A DNA stretch of 64,000 nt, taken from assembly GCA_030432905.1 (NCBI GenBank), contig JAUILU010000001.1, positions 1,302,001-1,366,000 of the forward strand, read 5' to 3'. The first letter of the stretch is position 1; every line of letters begins with the position of its first letter. The DNA is from Phycisphaerae bacterium. Lineage in GTDB: Bacteria > Planctomycetota > Phycisphaerae > Phycisphaerales > UBA1924. This document shows, piece after piece, positions 8,067 through 16,365 of this stretch. Position numbers and translations under genes: made by a program. The notes beneath the pieces are model-generated. The model made no database searches. It was given only the letters and a program-made list of their open reading frames with translations, and was not told the origin of the DNA.

Positions 8067-10879
8067 TCGATCTTGACGCTCTTGTTGAGCCTGCCGAGCC
8101 TCGCCGGGTCATCGACGCCGACAAAGACCGCGCCACCCGAGAGACGATTCGCCCCGTCCATGTACATGAATCTGCGGACCACAGAAGCGCCGGGGACGAG
8201 CTGTGTGATCGGCGCGCCCTGGCGCGGGTAGCCGCGAGCCGAGGCGCTCAGGTCGAGGTCGAGCGTTTCGAGCGACGTATTCGTTACGACGGCTTCGATC
8301 GCGATGTCCTTGCCGTTGGCGCCGACGATCGCTCGCACATCGAGCTCGATGCCTTCGAGCTCGATGTCAAATTTAGAAGCCGAGCGGATGCGTTCGCCCG
8401 TCGGCCCCGAGCTGAGCAGCACATCGATTACGAGCTGCTTCTGCCCCGCCTGCTCAACCGCGGCGAACTCGATCGAGATGGGGATCTCGATCACTTCACC
8501 AGGCGCAGCGCTGAAGCGGATCACGCGCGGTGAGACAACCCAGCCAGACTGGCGGCCGCTGGGTAGACGCGGGCTTGGCTCGCTGATGATGAGTGAGCCG
8601 TCGATCGCGACCGTCCACGGGTTGGTCAGCGTGATGATCCGTTCGTGCGGCCCGGGTGTGGCCTGGATGACTGGGTTGTCGAGCCGAATCGATGATGTGA
8701 AGAGCGCGAGGTTGACATCGATACCCTCGATGAAGACCGGGTCGGTCGAGATCGGGATCTCGTGGATGTCTATGCCCGCGCCGCCGCCGATATCGAGGCG
8801 CTTCGGCGAGATGGTGCCCGACGTGTTGCCCCACATATCGATCGCGGTCACGTTGTCATCGCCAAGGAAGATGTTGACCGATGCGTCGTTCAGAGACGCG
8901 GTGTCGTTCCACGCGACGAGCGCGCCGCCCCGCTCGCTCTCGGGGTCGATTGGCGTGAGCAGGTACACGTGCGTGCCCGGCTCGAACGCCAAGTTCGCGG
9001 CGACCCGCCTGCGCTTGAGTCTGTCGATCGTTGCGCGCCACGCCGACGCCTCGGGCAGCGGCATGAACTCGGGTGAGAGCCCCTCGCTCCATCGCCACGG
9101 GCTGGCCAGTTCCACATCTGGGCCACGCGGCAGGTTCAATTCGCTGACCGCGTTCTCGATGAGCACCATCCGTTTGACAAGTTCGGACGCGGCGCGAGCA
9201 GGGCCGAACTGTTCGCTGCCCTCTGAGCCAAGCGAGATCGTGAGCGTCGCCGACTTGGAAGCCTCGGATTCGTTCCATCGGTGTACCACATCGGCAACGG
9301 CGCGCGTGCCCGTGCCACCCGGGACGTGGACCGTCACCGCGCCCAGCGCCTGCGCATCGTCGAGCGCAGAGAAGTCGTAGAGCGGGCTCCATGGGATATC
9401 GACAATGGGCCCGGGAACCAGAAGCGAGAGCAGGCCGCGCGCCGAGGCGATCTGCTCAGACGTGTCGGCGCTCCAGAATGCGGTGTGGCTGTGAAGCGAG
9501 CCGAGCCGCCACCTGCGGACGAACTGTCCCAAGCGATCCAGCAGCGGCTCGACCATGTTGTCAACCGCCTCGGCGCTCTCGGCGTCCTGTGTCGCGAGCA
9601 CACGCAGAACTTCGTCGCCATCAGCTTGCAGCAGAGTCCGGATCGAGACGGGGACTTCTGCGAGCGTGATGCCAAGCCTGTTCCATGTGCTGGACACGTT
9701 GTTGGAAAGCTTGCCGATCGCGCGCGCCTGCTTCCTTGACTCTGCGGCGCTCGAGTCCGCGTCCCAGGCACCGAGCATGAGCGAGTCGGTCGAGAGCCGC
9801 TCCGCGAGCTCGTCGAGCAGCGGGATCAGCTCGGGCCGGAAGTGCTCGGCACCGAGCCCGAATCGGCCCTTCGTCTTAGCGATCGTTTTATCAACCGCTT
9901 CCTCGGCGATCGCGGCCGGCACCCAGCAGAACACCAGCGGCACGATCGAGATCTCGTGCCCCGACGATGCGAGGTGCACCTGCGCGGTGTACCAACCGAA
10001 GTGGTTGATCTCGGGCGTCCAGATTGAAGGGATCTGGCTCGACGTCACCGACCGCGACTGCTCGTCGATGATCTCACCGAAATGGTTGCGCACGACCAAC
10101 CTCGCGTCGAGGTTGTGGCCCGTCAGGTCGCGAACGAGCAGACGGAACTCCGGGTACTCCGGGGCCGCGACGATGTTCGTGTCGTCCTGCGTCCGAAGCG
10201 AGAGCCTCGGCAGTTGCTCGACGAGCACATCATCGACCCAGACATCGCCAGAGTAGTCCTCGTTCCAGACCTGGTGTTCGCCGAGCTTCGCTTCGCCGAG
10301 CAGGCGCGGCTGGACGACTTCTGTATCGATCTGCAGGAACGCCGCGCCTGGTGTCAGCCCTCCGGGGATGACGAGCTCGACGGTTTCCCAGTCAGTGCCG
10401 GGCAGGATCGGGTCCGCGTAGAGGTCAGAGTCCGCAATGGGTTGGCCGTTGGTGTCGAGGAAGCGCGCGACGAGCCGGAAGCGCGAGTGCTCGATGCCCT
10501 CGGCGCGGACCTTGCAGCTGAGCCGGTAGTCGGCGTCGGAGAAAATCGGGAGCACGCCCGGGCGGAGCCTGAGCGAGACTGAGCCGCGCCGAACTGGGAG
10601 CCTGACCGAGGCCTCGCCCGAGTACGCCGAGTCATAATCGAACACCGCCATGTTGAACACCGGGTATCCCGGGCGGTCGATGCCGGCGGCCGGGTCGCTC
10701 TGGGCTCGAAAGAAAGCCCCCGGGTAGTCGAACGGGTTGTCCGGCTCTTCGAAGTCAAAGATCGCGATCACGCGGTCCGAGGTCGGCGGCTGGTCATCCT
10801 GCGCACACGCCGGCGAGGGCCAGAGGGCCACGCCGCAAGCGAGGACCACCAAAGTGTTTACGATTCGACGGCGCACCAT
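8063..10879 (-). CDS. Large exported protein of unknown function
   Basis: Signal peptide in the first 26 residues (VVLACGVALWPSPACAQ). Residues about 40-220 look like a carbohydrate-binding-type beta-sandwich: IAIFDFEEPDNPFDYPG opens it and GDVWVDDVLVEQL closes it. An Ig-like stretch follows (about 235-320). The central part has alternating helices and strands and could be a glycosidase-like barrel, though I see no catalytic signature I can trust. The C-terminal third is beta-rich, including PGPHERIITLTNPW. It lies 55 bases after a small membrane protein gene that follows an ECF sigma gene, so it may be part of that regulon. I do not recognise an ortholog with known function. Confidence 0.7.
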   Translation of the reverse strand: MVRRRIVNTLVVLACGVALWPSPACAQDDQPPTSDRVIAIFDFEEPDNPFDYPGAFFRAQSDPAAGIDRPGYPVFNMAVFDYDSAYSGEASVRLPVRRGSVSLRLRPGVLPIFSDADYRLSCKVRAEGIEHSRFRLVARFLDTNGQPIADSDLYADPILPGTDWETVELVIPGGLTPGAAFLQIDTEVVQPRLLGEAKLGEHQVWNEDYSGDVWVDDVLVEQLPRLSLRTQDDTNIVAAPEYPEFRLLVRDLTGHNLDARLVVRNHFGEIIDEQSRSVTSSQIPSIWTPEINHFGWYTAQVHLASSGHEISIVPLVFCWVPAAIAEEAVDKTIAKTKGRFGLGAEHFRPELIPLLDELAERLSTDSLMLGAWDADSSAAESRKQARAIGKLSNNVSSTWNRLGITLAEVPVSIRTLLQADGDEVLRVLATQDAESAEAVDNMVEPLLDRLGQFVRRWRLGSLHSHTAFWSADTSEQIASARGLLSLLVPGPIVDIPWSPLYDFSALDDAQALGAVTVHVPGGTGTRAVADVVHRWNESEASKSATLTISLGSEGSEQFGPARAASELVKRMVLIENAVSELNLPRGPDVELASPWRWSEGLSPEFMPLPEASAWRATIDRLKRRRVAANLAFEPGTHVYLLTPIDPESERGGALVAWNDTASLNDASVNIFLGDDNVTAIDMWGNTSGTISPKRLDIGGGAGIDIHEIPISTDPVFIEGIDVNLALFTSSIRLDNPVIQATPGPHERIITLTNPWTVAIDGSLIISEPSPRLPSGRQSGWVVSPRVIRFSAAPGEVIEIPISIEFAAVEQAGQKQLVIDVLLSSGPTGERIRSASKFDIELEGIELDVRAIVGANGKDIAIEAVVTNTSLETLDLDLSASARGYPRQGAPITQLVPGASVVRRFMYMDGANRLSGGAVFVGVDDPARLGRLNKSVKID

Positions 10880-10934
10880 ACAGAGAGAATCATCGGCTCA
10901 GCACCCACCCCGTCTGCACGAACCGCCAAACGGC

Positions 10935-11219
10935 TTATCTGGGGGCCACGCTCCGCACCGAGGACACAGGCTGATCGTCGGTCGACTGGATCTGCGAGAC
11001 GTCGTGCTGAGAGACCGCGATCTGGTAGCCCACAACCCCGATACCCACCACCACGAGCACACCCAGCACAACCGCCAGGCGGAACATGAACACGGACATC
11101 GCCTTGTCACGGACGGCTGCCATGAACTCGTCGCTGCTGGCGGCCGGGAGCTTGTCTGCCTCGAAGGACACACTGAGCCGGCGGACCACTTCGTCGTTGG
11201 CGAGGTTTTTGTCAGACAT
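10935..11219 (-). CDS. Small single-pass membrane protein, possible anti-sigma partner
   Basis: 94 residues from the ATG at 11219, which has GGAGG nine bases upstream and overlaps the sigma gene stop by eight bases; an in-frame GTG at 11228 is too close to that site. The N-terminal 45 residues are soluble and charged (NDEVVRRLSVSFEADKLP), one membrane helix follows (FRLAVVLGVLVVVGIGVVGY), and a short polar tail ends it. Coupling to an ECF sigma gene and the one-helix layout suggest a membrane anti-sigma factor. No zinc HxxxCxxC motif is present, so it is not a ZAS-type anti-sigma. The role is inferred from position only. Confidence 0.65.
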   Translation of the reverse strand: MSDKNLANDEVVRRLSVSFEADKLPAASSDEFMAAVRDKAMSVFMFRLAVVLGVLVVVGIGVVGYQIAVSQHDVSQIQSTDDQPVSSVRSVAPR

Positions 11220-11772
11220 GTTTGGCACCCTCCACGGTGCGGACCGGTTCGTCCAGTTCTGCCAGGAACGCCCTGAGCCTGTCGATGGCGCGGGCGTGGC
11301 GCGAGGCCGCGGTCGAGCGCGGGATCGCGAGTATTTCTGATATCTGATCGAAGGTCAGACAGCCGACGTGCCTTAGCGAGACCACCTCGGCCTCGTCGCT
11401 TGGCAGCCGTTCGACAGCTCGGCGGATCGATTCGTACGACGTCGGAGGCCCGAGCGCGCTCTGCACTTTCGCGTGCACGCGCCGCTTGCGTTCGCGGCGC
11501 TCGCCCCGCATGTGGTTCAACGCCGTCGTGCGGACGATCGTGTACAGCCAGGGCCCCACCGCTTCGATTTCTTTCAGCTTCGACCGCCTGACCTGCAGCA
11601 CCTTGCACATGGCGATCTGCACCACATCCTCCGCCTGATCCTGAGCACCCTGAGCCGCGAGCAGCGTCCGTGCGTACGCGATGAGCCTCGGCGCGTAGAG
11701 ATCCCAGAGCCGCCTCGCCGAAGGGCCGTGGCCGCGCGCCGTTCTAATTAGCAGCGTCCGCTCGTCACTCAA
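11212..11772 (-). CDS. ECF-type RNA polymerase sigma factor
   Basis: Sigma-70 family protein of 186 residues with region 2 (LWDLYAPRLIAYARTLL ... AEDVVQIAMCKVLQ ... VGPWLYTIVRTTALNHMRGE) and region 4 (AVERLPSDEAEVVSLRHVG, then DQISEILAIPRSTAASRHARAIDRL). Regions 1 and 3 are absent, as in extracytoplasmic-function sigmas. The start appears to be TTG, with AAGGAG some 13 bases before it. Region 4 is followed by a short tail. It begins 15 bases after an exported-protein gene and overlaps the small membrane protein gene downstream. Target promoters are unknown. Confidence 0.9.
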   Translation of the reverse strand: MSDERTLLIRTARGHGPSARRLWDLYAPRLIAYARTLLAAQGAQDQAEDVVQIAMCKVLQVRRSKLKEIEAVGPWLYTIVRTTALNHMRGERRERKRRVHAKVQSALGPPTSYESIRRAVERLPSDEAEVVSLRHVGCLTFDQISEILAIPRSTAASRHARAIDRLRAFLAELDEPVRTVEGAKHV

Positions 11773-11787
11773 GCTCGCCTGTGCTCC

Positions 11788-12846
11788 TTACCCCTTCGAG
11801 ACCTCTTGCAACTGCTCGCGGAGATCCTTGAAATCCTGCTCTGCCTCAAGCACTTTATTCCGGAAGCTGGCCAGTGCGGGCAGCAGCAGCTTTGCCGCTA
11901 CGCCGTACTCGCCTTTGACGTTCTTTTGCTCGATTTTCTGCATTTCATCAACCGGTTCCTCGGCGTTCCACGCTCCGATCGTGTCTTCGTAACCCGCAAC
12001 CATTTTCTCGACCTGTTTCGCAAGCTGCTCGCCGTTCATCTTACTGAGACGACGTTCTTCTCGGCTCACTTCGTTATCAATTCCCTCAATGATAAAGACC
12101 TGACTGAGCTGCTCACCCGCATCATCACCTTGGTGAGTAAACAAGATCCAGTGCTCCATCATCGCGGCTTCGGTTTCAAGTGCGCACAAGCTGTGAAATG
12201 GATCTTCGATGAGCACCCGATCCAGCGCACCATCGAGCACGCCGGCTTGGTCTGCTGTCAGCAAGCCTGCATCGAGTAAACGCTGAATCTCTACACGCGC
12301 CATCTGAGCGATCGCCACACCGACGAGCGATCCAATGACGTAGTTTGTCTGCGAGGCATGTTCACCGAGCCTGATCGTCGCCGCGATGCGGTCGACCGCG
12401 GCGTCCATATCTGTAGCTTCGAGCCGCTTCGCGTCGGCGATCAGCAACCGGCCGGTCTCACGCATAACGCCGAGGTGAGGCAGGATTGCATCGATGCCCT
12501 TCTCGGAGTGATTCCCGAAATCACAAAGCGAGAGCTTTGTCACCTCGATGAGACCCTCAATACGTTTACGCTCGGCTGCAAGCTGTTCTCGGTATCTCTC
12601 GGGCAGTTCGCCGCGATCGACCGCTTCGATCTCTTCCGCGGTCAGGTTTGTGCGTTCCAGGAGGGTCTCGATCATTCTCCAAGAGAGGTGATACTGCAGC
12701 GCCGCGTTGGACCTTGCCGGCGTCAACGGGATGTCGGGCGAGCCGCCGATCGCTGGGTCTCGGTCGCTCGGCTGATCGACCTGAGCCTGAACAAAAGCCG
12801 CCATCGACAAGCCTGCACACACAAGAAGGAACGCTATTCTTGGCAT
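11788..12846 (-). CDS. Exported hypothetical protein
   Basis: 352 residues from the ATG at 12846, which opens a signal peptide (MPRIAFLLVCAGLSMAAFVQAQ). The rest is mostly helical and acidic, with repeated stretches such as LLIADAKRLEATDMDAAVDRIAATIRL and a coiled-coil-like tail (KVLEAEQDFKDLREQLQ). I do not recognise a domain; similar planctomycete proteins are often left as hypothetical. The same frame is open further upstream, but that part overlaps the divergent nitroreductase gene and is not coding. Its base composition is less GC-rich than its neighbours. It precedes the ECF sigma gene by 15 bases, so they may share a transcript. Confidence 0.7.
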   Translation of the reverse strand: MPRIAFLLVCAGLSMAAFVQAQVDQPSDRDPAIGGSPDIPLTPARSNAALQYHLSWRMIETLLERTNLTAEEIEAVDRGELPERYREQLAAERKRIEGLIEVTKLSLCDFGNHSEKGIDAILPHLGVMRETGRLLIADAKRLEATDMDAAVDRIAATIRLGEHASQTNYVIGSLVGVAIAQMARVEIQRLLDAGLLTADQAGVLDGALDRVLIEDPFHSLCALETEAAMMEHWILFTHQGDDAGEQLSQVFIIEGIDNEVSREERRLSKMNGEQLAKQVEKMVAGYEDTIGAWNAEEPVDEMQKIEQKNVKGEYGVAAKLLLPALASFRNKVLEAEQDFKDLREQLQEVSKG

Positions 12847-12948
12847 ATTCGCTCTCCCGCGGGCGTTCACTTTACACTGTGCCCACACGAATAAGACACC
12901 GCACGCGGGCGAGCGTCCGCCGAGCTTTGAGAATTTGAGAGCCGCCCG

Positions 12949-13608
12949 ATGACCGAGTCCGCCCCGATGATCCCGTTCGTCCCCTACCGCCCCCAAACGC
13001 CCCCGGAGCAGGCCGCGGCGGCGTTCTATGACGTGATGCGACAGCGCCGCACGGTCCGGGAATACTCGGACAAGCCTGTCTCGCTCGAGACGATTCAGAC
13101 GATCATCCGCGCCGCCGGGTCGGCTCCCTCGGGTGCGAACAAGCAGCCCTGGCGTTTCGTCGCGGTCCGCAGCGCCGAGTTGAAATCCAAGATCCGAGCC
13201 GCGGCTGAAGAAGAGGAACGCGAGTTCTACCACCGCCGAGTCAGCGACGAGTGGCGCGAAGACCTCCGCCCGTTCGCAACGGACGAGCACAAGCCATTTC
13301 TCGAGATTGCGCCGTGGCTCATCGTGGTGTTCAAGCTCATGAAAACCGACGACGAGGGGCAGACGTACTACGTCAACGAGTCCGTCGGTATCGCGGTCGG
13401 GATGCTGCTCGCCGCGGCTCAGCACGCGGGGCTTGCGACGCTCACGCACACGCCGAGCCCGATGAAGTTTCTCACCGAGGTCCTTGGCAGACCCGCCAAC
13501 GAGAGGCCTTACCTGCTCATCCCTGTTGGTTACCCTGCGAACGACTGCCAGGTGCCCGCGATCGAGCGCAAGCCGCTCGACGAGATCATGGTCGTGCACG
13601 ACGACTGA
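12949..13608 (+). CDS. Nitroreductase family FMN-dependent oxidoreductase
   Basis: FMN-binding nitroreductase fold of 219 residues. The family start is plain (FYDVMRQRRTVREYSDKPV), with the phosphate-binding RRTVR, followed by AAGSAPSGANKQPWRFVAV and, near the end, LGRPANERPYLLIPVGYPA. Members reduce nitroaromatics, quinones or flavins with NAD(P)H. A sub-branch includes iodotyrosine deiodinase-like proteins, which this resembles in length and in the SGANKQPW motif; substrate is not decidable here. It is transcribed alone on the plus strand, divergent from an exported-protein gene, and its stop is one base from the stop of the convergent ABC permease gene. Confidence 0.9.
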   Translation: MTESAPMIPFVPYRPQTPPEQAAAAFYDVMRQRRTVREYSDKPVSLETIQTIIRAAGSAPSGANKQPWRFVAVRSAELKSKIRAAAEEEEREFYHRRVSDEWREDLRPFATDEHKPFLEIAPWLIVVFKLMKTDDEGQTYYVNESVGIAVGMLLAAAQHAGLATLTHTPSPMKFLTEVLGRPANERPYLLIPVGYPANDCQVPAIERKPLDEIMVVHDD

Positions 13609-13609
13609 T

Positions 13610-15433
13610 CTACGAGCTCCGCCCGGAAGCCGATCGGAACCTGCCGATCGCGAACGCCAGCACACCCGCAGCCAGCGCGATGTGCGCGGCCCCCTGCGCC
13701 AGTGTGACCGCGATCATCGTGGACATCGAGACGCCGTCGCTGCCCAGCGAGAACTGCCTGTCCCCGCGTGTCCATCGGCCGTCGATATCGTCGTTGATGA
13801 CTGTGCCGAGCATCATGAGCGGGTTTGAACCAACAACGACTTTTTCGGCGAACCTCGACAGGTCATCACTTGGCATCAGGGCCTCGAAGATGATCGCGAT
13901 AATGATCGGGACGATGAGCAGGATCATCAGGAGCAACACAATGTTGGACACGCTCGACGACACACCCTTATTGAGCAGCAGGCTGAACATGATCCCCGTC
14001 GCAAGGTAGAACATCGGCGTTGTCGTGATGAGCGAAACGACCATCAGCGCTGCGCCCCAGGACACATGCCCGAGGGCCGCCATCACCACAAAGTGGAGCG
14101 ACGTCAGCACCGCGATCGGCGCGAGCCGGCGCACGACCGCGAGGTACTTACCCAGAATCACCTGCTTACCCGTGACAGGCGACGTCATCAGCGCATCCCA
14201 GGTGTCGGCGACCCGCTCGCCGTTGATCGAGCTGGTTGTCATCACGGTGGAGCACAGCAGCAGCACACCGAGCCCCGAGAAGCCGACAAGCTGGTGCATT
14301 GGGGGATCGGCGAGATCGATCTTGAAGTACGCGTATCCCAGCAGCGACACGAGCACGACCGTCAAAACCGCGCGCTGGAAGCGTGTCGGCAGCCAGGGTG
14401 TGCGGGCCTCTCGCCAGTACACGGGCCAGGTCTTGAGCCGACCGATCCCCCTGCGCCCCTTCGGTGTGACGCTTTCTTTCGATGCTGATTCACCGGCGGA
14501 CTGGATCGCGCCCGACGATTCGAGCAGCAGCTTGCGCATCGAACGCGACGCGACCCAGAGCACGAACGCCGCAACGGACAGCATGTAGAGCGTCGAAAGC
14601 AGCCAGATCCGATCGAAGGGTGTGCCGGCGATGAACGGGATATTCAGTGTTGTCACGCGGTCTGTAACCACCATGACCAACGCCACCGGCGGGCAGGCGG
14701 CGACGCCGTAGGGCACGAGCTTCATGAACTCTTCTTGCGAGACACCGATCGTCGATTCGATTTTGTCGAACCCTGTCTGCTGGATCGCGAACATCACCAG
14801 CGGCGGCGTCACGAACATCAGCCCGAGTGTCAGCAGCGCAAAGATCGACGCAGGCCCCGATCGGTCGTGCCACATCGCATAGAGCATCCCGAGCGAACCG
14901 GCGAGCAACGCAGCCGAGAGCGTGACCGACGTAAACGCAAGGACCCATTCCGTGGGCACGCCGCCGAACACACGGATCGCGAGCAGGAGCGGCGCGCTGA
15001 TCAACGCTAAAAGCAGCACCTGGTACATCCGGCCGGTCATTTTGCCGACAACGATTTGTCCCGCGGTCAGTGGCGTCGTCATCAGCGCCCCGAGAGTGCC
15101 CCGCTGCTTCTCCTCGCAAACCGACGGGCTCGTCATCGACGGCGCCAGCAGCACGATCGCGATGAACTGGAACCAGACCACGAACATCACCATCGACTCG
15201 GCGAGCATGCTCAGGCCTTGCGAGCGCATCGTCGCCGAGTCGAACTCCATCGCAGACATGATCGTGCTGATCGCGAGCAGCGCGCCGAGCGCGAAGAGCG
15301 CCGCGTAGCCGCCACGGATGATGTATGTCGATTTGCGCCGGCCCGAGGCGCGGAGCTCGCGTTGCAGGATCGGGCTAAAGAGAATCCCCTTGAGCCAGAC
15401 CGCCGGCGAGATGAGCCTGCGGGCGACGCTCAC
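13610..15433 (-). CDS. ABC-2 type permease, two fused copies
   Basis: Membrane part of an ABC exporter, 607 residues from a GTG that overlaps the stop of the ATPase gene (GTGA). About a dozen hydrophobic segments fall into two similar halves. Each half carries the cytoplasmic motif of the ABC-2 family: EEKQRGTLGALMTTPLTAGQ in the first and NGERVADTWDALMTSPVTGK in the second, each followed by a GK. Most ABC-2 permeases have one such unit, so this looks like a fused dimer. The frame stays open upstream but overlaps the ATPase gene. The cargo is unknown; the neighbouring MoxR/DUF58/VWA genes suggest an envelope function rather than drug export. Confidence 0.88.
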   Translation of the reverse strand: MSVARRLISPAVWLKGILFSPILQRELRASGRRKSTYIIRGGYAALFALGALLAISTIMSAMEFDSATMRSQGLSMLAESMVMFVVWFQFIAIVLLAPSMTSPSVCEEKQRGTLGALMTTPLTAGQIVVGKMTGRMYQVLLLALISAPLLLAIRVFGGVPTEWVLAFTSVTLSAALLAGSLGMLYAMWHDRSGPASIFALLTLGLMFVTPPLVMFAIQQTGFDKIESTIGVSQEEFMKLVPYGVAACPPVALVMVVTDRVTTLNIPFIAGTPFDRIWLLSTLYMLSVAAFVLWVASRSMRKLLLESSGAIQSAGESASKESVTPKGRRGIGRLKTWPVYWREARTPWLPTRFQRAVLTVVLVSLLGYAYFKIDLADPPMHQLVGFSGLGVLLLCSTVMTTSSINGERVADTWDALMTSPVTGKQVILGKYLAVVRRLAPIAVLTSLHFVVMAALGHVSWGAALMVVSLITTTPMFYLATGIMFSLLLNKGVSSSVSNIVLLLMILLIVPIIIAIIFEALMPSDDLSRFAEKVVVGSNPLMMLGTVINDDIDGRWTRGDRQFSLGSDGVSMSTMIAVTLAQGAAHIALAAGVLAFAIGRFRSASGRSS

Positions 15434-16365
15434 TGCACCTGCCCCTTGGTCAGCGTCATGAACGCGTCTTCGAGCCTCGGTGTTTCGGGCGTGAACGAGG
15501 CGATGCGGACACCCTTTGCGATCAGCAGCTCGATCAGGAAGTGGTGGCTCTTCTGCCCCGGCGCAAACTCGATGAGCAGCGAATCGCCCGCGACCTCGGC
15601 GCTGCCGATCCGCTTGTCGCCCTTGACCGCGGCGCACAGCGGCCCGAGCCGGTCATCGTCTTCCTCGATCTTCACCCGCACCCTGTCGCCCACGCCCATC
15701 CTCGCGTACGCGTCGCCTATGGAGCCTGTGTAGAGCAGCTTGCCCCGCTCGATGATGCCAATCGACGACGACATCTGACCGAGTTCGGAAAGGATGTGGC
15801 TCGACACGATCAGTGCCTTGCCCATCCGGGCAAGCTCGGTCAGCAGCTCGCGCATCTCGATCCGGGCGCGCGGGTCGAGCCCGCTGGCTGGCTCGTCGAG
15901 CAAGAGCACCTTCGGGTCGTGAACAAGCACGCGCGCCACGCCCAGACGTTGCTTCATGCCGCGCGAGAGGCTGTCGACCATCGACTTCTTCTTCTCGGTG
16001 AGATCGGTCAGTTCGAGCACACCGTCAATCGTGCCGACCCGATTCTTCCGCGACAGCCCGAACGCGGCTGCAAAGAAATGCAGGTACTCCTCCACAGTCA
16101 GGTCGTCGTACACCCCGAGCACATCGGGCATGTACCCGATGACTCTGCGGATCTGATCGCCGTCTTTGGTCACGTCGAGCCCATCGACGAACGCTGTGCC
16201 CGAGTCGGGTGTCAGCAGGCAGGCGAGCATCTTCATGGTCGTGCTTTTGCCCGCGCCGTTTGGACCGATGAAGCCGTAGACCTCGCCCGCGCCAACAGCG
16301 AACGAGACATCATCGACCGCGACGAGTTTGCCGAACTTCTTCGAGACGCCTTTGACCTCAATCAC
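15430..16365 (-). CDS. ABC transporter ATP-binding protein
   Basis: ATPase of the ABC-2 exporter encoded directly after it, 311 residues. Walker A is GPNGAGKST, the Q-loop region is GYMPDVLGVYDDLTVEEYL, the signature is LSRGMKQRLG, and Walker B is VLLLDEPASGLDP, with the switch histidine in IVSSHILSEL. The C-terminal 90 residues form the extra domain common in CcmA/NatA/GldA-like ATPases. The gene overlaps its upstream neighbour by eight bases and the permease by four. The layout ATPase-permease plus large membrane proteins recalls the gliding-type Gld or Nos-type exporters, but this is similarity of layout only. Confidence 0.93.
   Translation of the reverse strand: MIEVKGVSKKFGKLVAVDDVSFAVGAGEVYGFIGPNGAGKSTTMKMLACLLTPDSGTAFVDGLDVTKDGDQIRRVIGYMPDVLGVYDDLTVEEYLHFFAAAFGLSRKNRVGTIDGVLELTDLTEKKKSMVDSLSRGMKQRLGVARVLVHDPKVLLLDEPASGLDPRARIEMRELLTELARMGKALIVSSHILSELGQMSSSIGIIERGKLLYTGSIGDAYARMGVGDRVRVKIEEDDDRLGPLCAAVKGDKRIGSAEVAGDSLLIEFAPGQKSHHFLIELLIAKGVRIASFTPETPRLEDAFMTLTKGQVQ

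Noticed and set aside
12847-13665. Upstream extension of the 352-residue exported protein
   Set aside because: It overlaps the nitroreductase and breaks the signal peptide at 12846.
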